Assembly: GCA_004298115.1 (NCBI GenBank)
Contig: SCRJ01000085.1
Span: 1-64,000, forward strand
Reading direction: 5' to 3'
Source: Acidobacteriota bacterium
GTDB taxonomy: Bacteria; Acidobacteriota; Thermoanaerobaculia; Thermoanaerobaculales; Thermoanaerobaculaceae
Length of the DNA stretch: 64,000 nt
In this document: positions 1 to 9,165 of the stretch, in pieces
Numbering within the stretch: position 1 is the first letter of the stretch
Layout of the letters: each line of letters begins with the position of its first letter
The notes under the pieces: model-generated
Seen by the model: only the letters and a program-made list of their open reading frames with translations
Database searches by the model: none
Told to the model about the DNA's origin: nothing
Made by a program: the position numbers and the translations under genes

Positions 1-398
1 AACAGCGCGTCCCGCAGATCGCGCATCACGAGCTGCCCGGTCATCAGCATCGTGCGCGCCTGCAGGATCAGCAGCACGGCCGACCCCAGCACGCTGACGA
101 GAAAGAGCCCGGCCAGAGTCGCGAGTCCGGCGCCGCCCTGGCTCGGCAGGTTCAAGGCCTCGAGGAAGTGCAACACCGTCTGAGCGCTGGCGCCGGCCTC
201 CGGCCGGAGGTAGAGGTCGATCGCCGCGGCGGTGATCAGGGGCCCGGCGACCTGCATCGCAGAACCCGCCAGCACGAGCGCGATCGCCCAGACGATCCGG
301 CCGCGGTACGGCCGCGCCCAAGTCAGAAGCCAGCGCAGGAGGTGGCGGTCGGGCCTGGTCGGGGCCGTTTCGGCGGGCTCGGTGCGCGCGGCGCTCAT
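1..398 (-). CDS. ABC transporter, N-terminal transmembrane part (partial, runs off the window start)
   Basis: Minus-strand translation from ATG at 398: MSAARTEPAETAPTRPDRHLLRWLLTWARPYRGRIVWAIALVLAGSAMQVAGPLITAAAIDLYL..., typical ABC exporter TMD N-terminus. Confidence 0.75.
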   Translation of the reverse strand, partial: MSAARTEPAETAPTRPDRHLLRWLLTWARPYRGRIVWAIALVLAGSAMQVAGPLITAAAIDLYLRPEAGASAQTVLHFLEALNLPSQGGAGLATLAGLFLVSVLGSAVLLILQARTMLMTGQLVMRDLRDAL

Positions 399-411
399 CG
401 CGGGGCCGCCG

Positions 412-1716
412 TCACGCCCGGCTCGCAGGGCCGGCCGCCAAAGGCTCGACGAGCGGCCGCCCCAGCCGTACGCTCCAGCGCTGCGCGCGGGCGAGGGCGA
501 GGAGGGCGCGGTACCTCGACGTGCGCCGCCAGCGCCCGGGCCGGAGCACGTCGGCCGCCAGCAGCGAGACGATCGCGGCGGGGATCTCGAGCGCCCCGCT
601 CGGACTGAAGAAGAACGCCAGGAAGTGCGGGTCGTAGTAGGCGCGGATGAAGGAGAAGAAGAGGCGCTGCAGCGACCGGGTCAGCGCGGTGGTCGGAGCG
701 AGGTCGGCGGCGTCGACCCGGCCGTGACGGGCCAGCGCCTCGATGACGTCCTGCGCGGCCGCGGCCGCCGTCGTGGTGGCGAGGAACACGCCGGTCGAGA
801 AGACCGGATCGAGGAAGCCCGCGGCGTCGCCCACGAGGCAGTAGCCGTCGCCGCCGACCTGCATCACGCGGTAGGAGAAGTTTTGGATCGCCGCGAACGG
901 GAGCAGCGGCGCGGCGCCGGCGAGCCGCCGCGCGACTTCCGGGGTGGCCTCCACCGCGGCCGCGAACACGTCCTCGGGGGCCGACCCGAGCGCGCGCCAC
1001 CGCTCGACGTCGAGGACGGCCCCCACCGACACGGTGCCGTCGGCGAAGGGAATCAGCCAGAACCACCCCTGGTCCGTGAGGGCGATCGTGATGTTCCCGG
1101 CCTCCCGCCCCGGGGGCAGCCAGACGCCGCGGAAATGGGAAACCGCGGCGGCCTTGCGGTGCATCGGGTAGGGGAACCGCCACCCCATGCGGCTGGCCAG
1201 GAACGAGGACTGGCCCGAGGCGTCGAGGAGGACACGGCTACGGATGAACTGCTCGCGGCCATCGGGGTCGCGCACGGTCAGGCCCACGAGGCGCTTGCCG
1301 TCCCAGCGCGGCGCGGTGGCGCGCCAGCCTCCGAGCACCCGGGCTCCGCACCGCCGCGCGTTGGCGAGCAGGGCATCGTCGAACTCGTCGCGGCGAACCT
1401 GATAGGCATGGGGGATCGCCGGAGGGAATCCGTCCTCGAACCAGTACGCGACGTGCTTGGAGCCGTCGTGGGTCACGAAGCTGGCGCCGTCCTTGCGCTG
1501 CGTGTGAGGGAGGTCGCGCACGGTCTGGTGAACGCCGAGGCGGTCGAGCAGCGGAAGGGTGTGCGGGAGCAGCGACTCCCCGACGTGAAAGCGGGGAAAG
1601 GGGTCGCCCTCGACGATGAGCGTCTCGACCCCGGCGCCGGCGAGCAGCGCCGCGGCCGTGCTTCCCGCCGGTCCGCCACCGAGGATCAGCGCGTCGGCGC
1701 TGCGCTCTTGCCCCAC
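412..1716 (-). CDS. FAD-dependent oxidoreductase, flavin-dependent halogenase-like
   Basis: GGGPAGSTAA Rossmann motif, GESLLP, RKDGASF, GWFWLIP (WxWxIP-like) and FLDPVFSTG motifs; GTG start at 1716 preferred over the TTG at 1722 because TATACT-N6-GTG precedes it. Confidence 0.8.
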   Translation of the reverse strand: MGQERSADALILGGGPAGSTAAALLAGAGVETLIVEGDPFPRFHVGESLLPHTLPLLDRLGVHQTVRDLPHTQRKDGASFVTHDGSKHVAYWFEDGFPPAIPHAYQVRRDEFDDALLANARRCGARVLGGWRATAPRWDGKRLVGLTVRDPDGREQFIRSRVLLDASGQSSFLASRMGWRFPYPMHRKAAAVSHFRGVWLPPGREAGNITIALTDQGWFWLIPFADGTVSVGAVLDVERWRALGSAPEDVFAAAVEATPEVARRLAGAAPLLPFAAIQNFSYRVMQVGGDGYCLVGDAAGFLDPVFSTGVFLATTTAAAAAQDVIEALARHGRVDAADLAPTTALTRSLQRLFFSFIRAYYDPHFLAFFFSPSGALEIPAAIVSLLAADVLRPGRWRRTSRYRALLALARAQRWSVRLGRPLVEPLAAGPASRA

Positions 1717-1738
1717 CGCCAAAGTATACCTCGTCTCG

Positions 1739-2875
1739 TTACAACTTCCCGAGGATCACCCCGAGCGCGTCGAGCTCGCCCGCCGTGGCGTAGAAATGGG
1801 GGGAGAAGCGGACCCATCCCTGCCGCGCCGTCACCTCGATCTGACGTTCGCGCAGCCGACGGGCGATCTCGTCGGCCGGCAGGAAGGGGTGGCGCGCCGC
1901 GACGATGCCCGCGATCGGGTGCGCCGACCCGGGCGAACCGACCCGCCACCCCGATTTGAGGAGGATCTGGGTGATCATGCGCGCGTGGCTCGTCACCCTC
2001 GAGTAGATCTCGTCGATGCCGACGTCGAGGAGGAGGTCGAGCGCCGCGGCGAGGCCGGCGACGAGCACGGTCGGCGTCGCGCCGGGTTCGAACCGCCGCC
2101 CGTCCTGGTGGAACTCCAGCTCCTGCAGGAAGAGCTGGCGGTCCGGGCGGCGCACGTTGAGCCATCCGGCCAGCACGGGCGTCAGGCTCGCGCGCAAGGC
2201 CGGGCGGGTGACCATCACGCCCACCCCCTCGGGCCCGAGGAGCCACTTGTGGCCGTCGGCGACGAGGGCGTCCGCCCCGAGCTCGTCGAATCGGTCCGGG
2301 AGCACGCCGAGGCCCTGGATCGCGTCGAGGACCACGAGGATGCCGCGCTCGTGCGCGGCGCTCGCCAGCTCGGCGACGGGCGCCACCCAACCGGTGTGAA
2401 ACGCGACCCACGAGAGCGCGAGCACCTTGACCGGGGGCTTGAGAAGCGGCAGCACCGTCTCGAGGGCGATCCTGCCCGCAGGGGTGGGGAAGCGGCGCAC
2501 AGCGACGCCGCGCCGCTGCAGCGCGAGGTAGGGCGCGACGTTGGCGGCGAACTCCTCCTCGCCGACCAGCACCGCCTCCCCCTTCTTCCAGGGAAGGCCC
2601 TGCGCGATCAGGGAGAGGCCCTCCGAGGTGCTGCGCACCAGGGAGACGTCCTCCGCGCGGCAGGCGATGAGCTGCGCGGCCAGGGCGCGCGCGGCGAGCT
2701 CGGTCTCGTGCCAGCGCTCCCAGTGGCGCGATCCGGTCGTCTCCTGCTCGCCGATCCGTGCGCGCATGGCCTCGGCGACGCGCAGAGGCAACGGCGCCAC
2801 GGCGGCGTGGTTCAGGTAGAGGCAGTGCTGGCGGACGGGGAACTCGGGGAGCCAGCGGGCGAGATCCAGCGGCAC
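1739..2875 (-). CDS. Aminotransferase class V-fold PLP enzyme (cysteine desulfurase-like)
   Basis: LYLNHAAVAPLP..., VVLDAIQGLGVLP, ADGHKWLLGPEG (PLP lysine) in the translation; GTG at 2875 preferred over 2899 because TATACT-N6 precedes it. Confidence 0.82.
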   Translation of the reverse strand: MPLDLARWLPEFPVRQHCLYLNHAAVAPLPLRVAEAMRARIGEQETTGSRHWERWHETELAARALAAQLIACRAEDVSLVRSTSEGLSLIAQGLPWKKGEAVLVGEEEFAANVAPYLALQRRGVAVRRFPTPAGRIALETVLPLLKPPVKVLALSWVAFHTGWVAPVAELASAAHERGILVVLDAIQGLGVLPDRFDELGADALVADGHKWLLGPEGVGVMVTRPALRASLTPVLAGWLNVRRPDRQLFLQELEFHQDGRRFEPGATPTVLVAGLAAALDLLLDVGIDEIYSRVTSHARMITQILLKSGWRVGSPGSAHPIAGIVAARHPFLPADEIARRLRERQIEVTARQGWVRFSPHFYATAGELDALGVILGKL

Positions 2876-2932
2876 GCCGGGAGTATACCCGCGGCTCACA
2901 CGCCGGCCTTGGCCGCGCCCGTCCCCGGCCGC

Positions 2933-4990
2933 TTACCGGCGCGGGCGGCCGACGTTCCCGCGCGGCGCCGGGCGCGGCGCCTCGAAGTGCATCGGGGCGC
3001 CGCGGAAACCTGACGCCCCGCCGCGCTCCGCCGCGAACTCCCGGACGGGGGCGCGCGGCTCGAACGACCGGGGCGCCGCGAACGACCGCACCTCGGTGCG
3101 TACGGGCGCCCACGACCGCGCGGTGCGCGGGACCGCCGGAGCCGCGGCCCGCGAGCCGGCGGCGGACCACGTTCGGACCGGGGCGCCGGACGAGCCCTCC
3201 CACCGGTTCACGTTCCGTTCCCTCACCCAGCTCACCGAGTCGTTCCTGGGGCGCGGTTGCGGCGGCGGCGAAACCCGCTCGACCGGGCGTGGCGCGCTGA
3301 TCCTCTCGACCGTCGGCGGCGGCGCCGTCCGCACCACGTTCGGCTGCCCGCCCTGGCGGGTGAAGTCCTCACGCCGGACGATCTCGCGCCGCACGGCCGG
3401 GGGGTTCGTGCCCTGGATGCCGGTGCGCCCGCGCACGACGTCGGGGTTGAACGTGCGTCCCGTCGGGTCGATGGTCCCTCCGCGGCCGGTGTCGCGTCCG
3501 ATCCAGCGGTCGGTCCCGATCGTGCCGCGAGCACCTGCGCCGGGAACGCGGGTCACGATCCCGCGGCTGCCGGCCATGACGTCGGTGGTGTTCGTCGGCC
3601 GCAGCGCCGGAAACGGCGTGGCGGTCCTGGCTCCGTCGACACGTTCGCGGCGCAGCACCTCGGAGAGGTCGGGCACGCCGCGGACGCCGGTCCCGGCGCG
3701 GAAGAAGGAATCGATGGTCCGGTCCCCGAGCGCGCGCCCGGGCGTCGCCGTGACCAGCGGGCCGGAGCGCACGAACCCTTCGAGGTTCCCGCCGTTGTCG
3801 CGCAGGAAGCGGTTGGGCTCGATTCGCACGCGGTCGATGTGGAGCGAGGAGAACTGACCGGTCGGAACGAACGTCCACGGCCTCGGGTCGATGGCCCCCA
3901 TCCTGACGCGGCCGGAGAAGTCGAAGCTGACGTCGCTCCAGCGGCCGGGCCTGCGGCCCCCCGGGCCACCCCAGGCTCCCCGGTAGTTGTGGTAGTACCA
4001 CCAGTCGTAGTAACCGCGCGGGCACCATCCGATGTAGCCCGGGGTGTAGATCCAGTCGACCCACGACGGACCCCACACCGAGTCCCAGCCCCACACCCAG
4101 CCGAAGCTGGCGTCGAAATACCACGAGCCGTAGTGGAACGGGTACCAACCCCAGGGCTCGTACGAGATCCACGACCAACCCACCGGCGTCCAGTACCAGC
4201 GCCCGTCGGAGTAGGGGACCCAGCCCGCGTTCACGCGCGGTTGCCACATCCAGCTCGAGAACGTCGGCACGTAGACCCAGTCGCCGTACGCGTCGAGCAC
4301 CCCGGCGCGGCTCGCGTCGCGGGAGTCGACGTACTGGGCGGTGCGGCCCATCGGGACGTTGCGGCGCTCCTGCACCCAGTTCCAGAAATCATCGCTCCGG
4401 TCGGAGATCGCCGCCTTCTGGATCTCGCCCTGCTGGCCGACGACGGCTTCTTCGCCGGTCCGCAGCATCGCCGAGCCCACGCCGACGGGGAGTTCGGCCA
4501 TGCCGCTGTACGTCTGGACGCGGATCTGGGTGCCGTTCAGCTCGATGCGGTAGAGGCCCGGGCGGTTGAGGTAGACGGTCCCGTTCGGGGTGTCGAAGCG
4601 CATCGGCCCGCTGCCCGACGCCGTGGCGGGGATCTCGACCGCCGCGGCTCCTTCGGCGAGGTAGAGCGCGGAGCGGGAGGAGGCGTCGTCGCGCGAGAGC
4701 GCGATCGCGTCGAAGTCGAGCGTGGAGAACTCGTCGACCCAGACCGTGCTGCCGTCGGCGAGCTGGACCTCGACGCGCGCGCCGCGCGAGCTGTCCAGGC
4801 GGTCGCCGGCGAGCACCGGCATGTTGACGACGACGTCGAGGCTCTCCCCCCCGTGCCCGGGCTGCAACGTGGCGTAGCGCTCCAGGTACGAGATGTAGCT
4901 CAGCGAGGTCATATCGTCCCCGGCGTAGGCCACCGCCGCGACGAGCAACCCGGCGAAGATCGCGGTGATTGCCGAACCTGAGCGTCTCAT
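2933..4990 (-). CDS. FecR-domain / DUF6600-like secreted protein, Trp/Tyr-rich with Pro/Arg-rich C-terminus
   Basis: Signal peptide MRRSGSAITAIFAGLLVAAVAYA; FecR-like LADGSTVWVDEFSTLDF; W/Y-rich block WVPYSDGRWYWTPVGWSWISYEPWGWYPFHYGSWYF. Confidence 0.8.
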   Translation of the reverse strand: MRRSGSAITAIFAGLLVAAVAYAGDDMTSLSYISYLERYATLQPGHGGESLDVVVNMPVLAGDRLDSSRGARVEVQLADGSTVWVDEFSTLDFDAIALSRDDASSRSALYLAEGAAAVEIPATASGSGPMRFDTPNGTVYLNRPGLYRIELNGTQIRVQTYSGMAELPVGVGSAMLRTGEEAVVGQQGEIQKAAISDRSDDFWNWVQERRNVPMGRTAQYVDSRDASRAGVLDAYGDWVYVPTFSSWMWQPRVNAGWVPYSDGRWYWTPVGWSWISYEPWGWYPFHYGSWYFDASFGWVWGWDSVWGPSWVDWIYTPGYIGWCPRGYYDWWYYHNYRGAWGGPGGRRPGRWSDVSFDFSGRVRMGAIDPRPWTFVPTGQFSSLHIDRVRIEPNRFLRDNGGNLEGFVRSGPLVTATPGRALGDRTIDSFFRAGTGVRGVPDLSEVLRRERVDGARTATPFPALRPTNTTDVMAGSRGIVTRVPGAGARGTIGTDRWIGRDTGRGGTIDPTGRTFNPDVVRGRTGIQGTNPPAVRREIVRREDFTRQGGQPNVVRTAPPPTVERISAPRPVERVSPPPQPRPRNDSVSWVRERNVNRWEGSSGAPVRTWSAAGSRAAAPAVPRTARSWAPVRTEVRSFAAPRSFEPRAPVREFAAERGGASGFRGAPMHFEAPRPAPRGNVGRPRR

Positions 4991-5039
4991 GGCGAACCCC
5001 CTTTGCTCCCCCACCCACGGCTTAGCAAGAGCCGTGCCA

Positions 5040-5744
5040 CTATTTCGAGAGGATGCGGTCGAGGACGACCTGCTGCTGCGCCTGCCGGAGCTTGACGAGG
5101 GTACCGGGGGCGTAGTGCCCCGACCGGAGGCTGACGTTCGGGTAGGTGACGCAGCCGGGACCGAGCAGCACGCCCGGGTTGAGCACCGTGTTGCACCCGG
5201 TCCGGCAGCGGTCGCCGAGGACCGCGCCGAACTTGCGCAGCCCGGTCGCGACCACCGTGCCGTCGTGGGGGAAGGTGACCTCCCGGCCGACGTTCTTCAC
5301 GTTGGAGAGGATGGTGCCCGCCCCGAGGTTGACGTCCGCCCCCAGGATGCTGTCGCCGACGTAGTTCTGGTGCGGCGCGTGGGCGCCGTCGAGGAAGACG
5401 GCGCCTTTCACCTCGGTGTGCGCGCCGACGACGCAACGCCGGCCGAGCACGACGCGGCCCCGCAGGTAGGCCCCGGTGCGGATCTCGGACCCTTCGCCGA
5501 CGATGAGCGGTCCCCGCAGCACCGCGCCGGGCTCGATCGTGCACCCTTCCGCGATCCAGATCGGTCCGCCGAGGACGTGGACGCCCGCGGGCACGGCCGC
5601 CGGGGCATCCCAGCGGTCCCAAGCGGCGAGGTAGGCGTCGAGCGTCTCGCCGATCGCGTCCCAGACCGGGAGCCCGGGGCGGAACAGCGCAGCGTGCTGG
5701 AACCCCTGCAACTCGAAGAACTCCTGTGCGAGGAACGCGGTCAT
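5040..5744 (-). CDS. Left-handed beta-helix (hexapeptide repeat) nucleotidyltransferase/acyltransferase-like protein
   Basis: Hexapeptide repeats IAEGCTIEPGAVLRGPLIVGEGSEIRTGAYLRGRVVLGRRCVVGAHTEVKGAVFLDGA; ATG at 5744. Confidence 0.8.
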   Translation of the reverse strand: MTAFLAQEFFELQGFQHAALFRPGLPVWDAIGETLDAYLAAWDRWDAPAAVPAGVHVLGGPIWIAEGCTIEPGAVLRGPLIVGEGSEIRTGAYLRGRVVLGRRCVVGAHTEVKGAVFLDGAHAPHQNYVGDSILGADVNLGAGTILSNVKNVGREVTFPHDGTVVATGLRKFGAVLGDRCRTGCNTVLNPGVLLGPGCVTYPNVSLRSGHYAPGTLVKLRQAQQQVVLDRILSK

Positions 5745-5799
5745 GCCCGGGAGTATAACGCGACGGCGATCGCCCCACCGCCGGCCGTCGGGCCGGGGC

Positions 5800-7056
5800 T
5801 CAGGTCGCGCCGTTGCCGCCGGCCGAGCGCTTGACCACCACGACGGTCTGGTCGTCCTCCGGCGTCGCCGTCGCGGCGTACCGGCTGACCGCCTGGAAGA
5901 CGGTCTGGACGATCTCGCTTGCCGGGCGGCCGGCGTGCCGGGCCACGAGCCGTTGCAGGCGTTCGAGGCCGAACTCCTCATCGCTGCGGTGGTGATGGCA
6001 CTCGGTGATCCCGTCGGTGTAGAGGACCAGGATGTCGCCCGGTCGCAGTTGCGCGAAGCCGCGCAGGTAGGTGGCGTTCGGGGAAGGCCCGAGCACCATC
6101 CCGCCCTCGCGCAGGTACTCGATCTCGCCGCCGGCGTGCAGAATGAACGGCAGCACGTGACCGGCGTTGACGTACATGAGGTTGCCGGTGATCTCCAGCT
6201 CGGCGAGGAACATCGAGACGAACTTGGAGGCCAGCTTGGAGCGGTTGATGATCGCGTTGAGACGCTCGACGGTGCGCGCGAGCTTGAAGTCCCTGGTCAG
6301 TCCCATCCGCAGGCCCATGTAGACGTCGCGGACCTGCAGCGCGGCCGGAAGGCCGTGGCCCGAAGCGTCGGCGATCACCAGGTCGAAGTTCTCCGGCGTG
6401 ATCGGGATGTAGTCGAAGAAGTCGCCGCCGACGGCCTCGGCCGGCCGCGAGGCCCCGCCAATGTCGAAATCGCCGTAGCGGGGGGTGCGTTTGGGCAGGA
6501 TCGAGCTCTGGATCAGCCGCGCGTCCTGGAGGATCGACTCGAACCGCTCCTGGCGCAGCTTCTGGTTGATCGCGAGGCGCACGATGTTGAGCGAGGACTG
6601 GAGGTCCTCAGTCGATCCCCGGCCGGGGTCGACGTCGAACGAGATCAGGTAGTCGCCGTCCGCCACGGCGATCGCGGCGAAGCGCTCCCGGGTCCCGAGG
6701 TGGGCCTCGAGCGAGGGGTCGAGCTCGGGGGCGCTGCGGGCCATCACCACCAGCCCCGAGTCGAGGACCGCCTCGATCGCGGCGTAGTCGCGGGGAACGT
6801 GGGTCCCGAGCGCCCCGGCGTCGGCGGTGCCGAACACCTGGACGAGTTCGTACTCCACCCCTTCGAGGCGGTAGATGCGGCCGCCCAGGATGCCGAGGTC
6901 GTCCCGGAAGTTGACCGTCATGTAGCTGGTGACGTTGCGGATGGTGCCGAGGATGTCGCCGGCGTGCTCGATCGTGTCGAGCGTGCGCTCGACGCGGCGG
7001 AATAGGGACTTGGGGGTGCTGGCGGGCGCCTGCACCTGGTGTTTGCGACGGCTCAT
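5800..7056 (-). CDS. PP2C/SpoIIE-family serine phosphatase with N-terminal GAF-like region
   Basis: SILPKRTPRYGDFDIGGASRPAEAVGGDFFDYIPI, VIADASGHGLPAAL, GDILVLYTDGITE motifs. Confidence 0.87.
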   Translation of the reverse strand: MSRRKHQVQAPASTPKSLFRRVERTLDTIEHAGDILGTIRNVTSYMTVNFRDDLGILGGRIYRLEGVEYELVQVFGTADAGALGTHVPRDYAAIEAVLDSGLVVMARSAPELDPSLEAHLGTRERFAAIAVADGDYLISFDVDPGRGSTEDLQSSLNIVRLAINQKLRQERFESILQDARLIQSSILPKRTPRYGDFDIGGASRPAEAVGGDFFDYIPITPENFDLVIADASGHGLPAALQVRDVYMGLRMGLTRDFKLARTVERLNAIINRSKLASKFVSMFLAELEITGNLMYVNAGHVLPFILHAGGEIEYLREGGMVLGPSPNATYLRGFAQLRPGDILVLYTDGITECHHHRSDEEFGLERLQRLVARHAGRPASEIVQTVFQAVSRYAATATPEDDQTVVVVKRSAGGNGAT

Positions 7057-7126
7057 CGTTGCCACCTCACACGGGACCCGGCCCCCTCACGGCGGACCGG
7101 GGGCGAGGCTGGAGGAGCTTATCACC

Positions 7127-8254
7127 TCAGGGCCGGGCCGGGCCTGCTGCCGCCTGCGAGACTTCGCGCAGCAGCGCGAGCGCGGTGGCGTCGTTCGGTT
7201 CGAGGCGGATGGCGCGCGCGAGGTCTTCCCGTGCCCTCTCGCGGTTGGACCTGGCCAACTCGGCCCGGGCGAGGGCGACCCAGGGGTCGGCCTGGCGAGG
7301 GGCGAGCGCGCGGGCGCGCTTGAACAGCTTGACCGCGGCTCTCACGCGACCCTGGGCGAGCTCGAGGTCGCCGCGCACGATCAGCATGTGCGGCGTCGCG
7401 TTCGCGACGGCGAACGCCTTCAGCGCGAGTTCGGCCTCGTGCTCCCGGCCGGTCGCCCGGTAGAGCGAGGCGAGGTTGCCGAGGATGGTCGGGTCCTCGG
7501 CGGAGATGGTGAGCGCGTGGCTGTACGCGGCGAAAGCGCCGCCGATGTCGCCGGTGCGCCGGCGCGCCACGCCGACGTTGCCCCAAGCCGGGGCGAAGGT
7601 CGGCGCGAGCTTCGTGGCCCATTCGAAGTAGCGCAGGGCGATGTCGGGGTGGGCGGCACGCAGCTCGTCGGCGCCGCGGTTGTTGAGGTAGAGCGCGGTG
7701 ATCCAGAGGTCGTCCAAGGGCTTCACCGCCATCGGGCGCTCGTGCGGGCGCCGGTCGAAGTCGTAGTAGAACCAGTTGGTCCCGTACGCCAGCGCCGCGA
7801 CGACGTGATTGTTGACGATGATGAGGTCGCCTTCCTTCTCGCTGGCCTGCGCGCGCTTGACGAGCGCGGTCGTGACCTGGAGCCCGAGCGAGCGTCCCAT
7901 CGCCACGAACAGGTTGGTGAACGAGAGGCAGTTGCCCTCGCGCCGGTAGAACGCCTCCATCGCGGTGAACGTCTCGCGCCGGTCGTAGCGGAACGGGAAC
8001 TTGGCCTCGTCGAAGAGCTCCTGTTGCAGGCGTTGCAGGCGCTCCGGCGGGTTTCCGACGCCGGCCAATTTGGTCGCGACCTTGCGGATGTCGTCGCTGA
8101 CCAGGAGCGGGTCGGGGACCTGGCGGGCGTCGACGCCGCGCCGCGCCAGCTCCGCCCGCCATGCGTCGGGCGTCATGAACATGTAGTTGACCCTGGTCGT
8201 GGCGCAGCCCACCGCAAGGAGCCCGGCGACGAGAACCGGCGTGAGGGGTCTCAT
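7127..8254 (-). CDS. Lipoprotein with transglutaminase-like region and TPR repeats
   Basis: MRPLTPVLVAGLLAVGCATT lipobox; REGNCLSFTNLFVAMGRSLGL (transglutaminase-like Cys); TPR repeats in C-terminal half. Confidence 0.78.
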   Translation of the reverse strand: MRPLTPVLVAGLLAVGCATTRVNYMFMTPDAWRAELARRGVDARQVPDPLLVSDDIRKVATKLAGVGNPPERLQRLQQELFDEAKFPFRYDRRETFTAMEAFYRREGNCLSFTNLFVAMGRSLGLQVTTALVKRAQASEKEGDLIIVNNHVVAALAYGTNWFYYDFDRRPHERPMAVKPLDDLWITALYLNNRGADELRAAHPDIALRYFEWATKLAPTFAPAWGNVGVARRRTGDIGGAFAAYSHALTISAEDPTILGNLASLYRATGREHEAELALKAFAVANATPHMLIVRGDLELAQGRVRAAVKLFKRARALAPRQADPWVALARAELARSNRERAREDLARAIRLEPNDATALALLREVSQAAAGPARP

Positions 8255-8343
8255 GCCACGAGTATACGGGCCCGTGCCCGAAAAGTTGGGACGACGGCCG
8301 GGACGGCGGGTGGTAGGCTTTGGGCCAGGCGAGGGGAGGGACG

Positions 8344-9126
8344 ATGGGGTACGAGAACGTGCTGGTCGGCGACGATCACGGGGTGCGATGGGTCACGCTG
8401 AACCGCCCGGCTAAGCTGAACGCGCTGAACCGGGCGCTGATGGCGGAGCTCGGCGACGCGGTCGCCGCCGCCGGTCGCGACGACGCCGTGCGCGCGGTGG
8501 TCCTCACGGGGCAGGGCGACAAGGCGTTCGCCGCCGGAGCCGACATCGCCGAGTTCGTCGGTCTCGGCGCGGCGGACGCCCGGGCGATGGCCAGGGCGGG
8601 GCAGGCGGTGTTCGACGCGATTGCGGCGCTGCCGAAACCGGTCGTCGCGGCGGTCAACGGGTTCGCCCTCGGCGGCGGCTGCGAGCTGGCGCTCGCCTGC
8701 CACATGCGCGTGGTCTCGACCACGGCCCGCTTCGGCCAGCCGGAGGCGAAGCTCGGCCTGATCCCCGGCTACGGCGGCACGCAGCGCCTCGCGCGTCTGG
8801 TCGGACAGGGGCGGGCGCTCGAACTGCTGCTCACCGGCGCGACGGTCGACGCGGCGACGGCGTTGGCATGGGGACTGGCCAACCGCATGGTCGAGCCCGC
8901 CGAGCTGCGGGCGGCGGCGCAGAAGCTGGCCGACGAGACCGGGGCGGTGTCCCCGCTGGCGGCCGCGCGCTGCCTGGAGGCGGTGCGGATAGGTCTCGAC
9001 CTGCCGCTGCAGCTGGGACTCGAGGTCGAGGCGGCCCTGTTCGGGCTGTGCGCCGCCAGCGAGGACATGCGCGAGGGGACGGCGGCGTTCCTCGAGAAAC
9101 GGCCGCCGCGTTTCGTCGGGCGGTGA
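8344..9126 (+). CDS. Enoyl-CoA hydratase/isomerase
   Basis: AFAAGADIAEF, ALGGGCELALACHMRVVSTTARFGQPEAKLGLIPGYGGTQRLARLVG crotonase signatures. Confidence 0.93.
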   Translation: MGYENVLVGDDHGVRWVTLNRPAKLNALNRALMAELGDAVAAAGRDDAVRAVVLTGQGDKAFAAGADIAEFVGLGAADARAMARAGQAVFDAIAALPKPVVAAVNGFALGGGCELALACHMRVVSTTARFGQPEAKLGLIPGYGGTQRLARLVGQGRALELLLTGATVDAATALAWGLANRMVEPAELRAAAQKLADETGAVSPLAAARCLEAVRIGLDLPLQLGLEVEAALFGLCAASEDMREGTAAFLEKRPPRFVGR

Positions 9127-9165
9127 GCGCGTGACGTGCCCGGCGGTCGCGCCCCGGTGAGCTCG

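Noticed and set aside
232-1959. 575-aa plus-strand ORF
   Set aside because: Antisense to the FAD oxidoreductase; R/G/E-rich artefact.
2933-4990. FecR protein as part of a FecIR-type iron signalling operon
   Set aside because: No ECF sigma factor or TonB-dependent receptor gene adjacent; TonB-like genes are 58 kb away.
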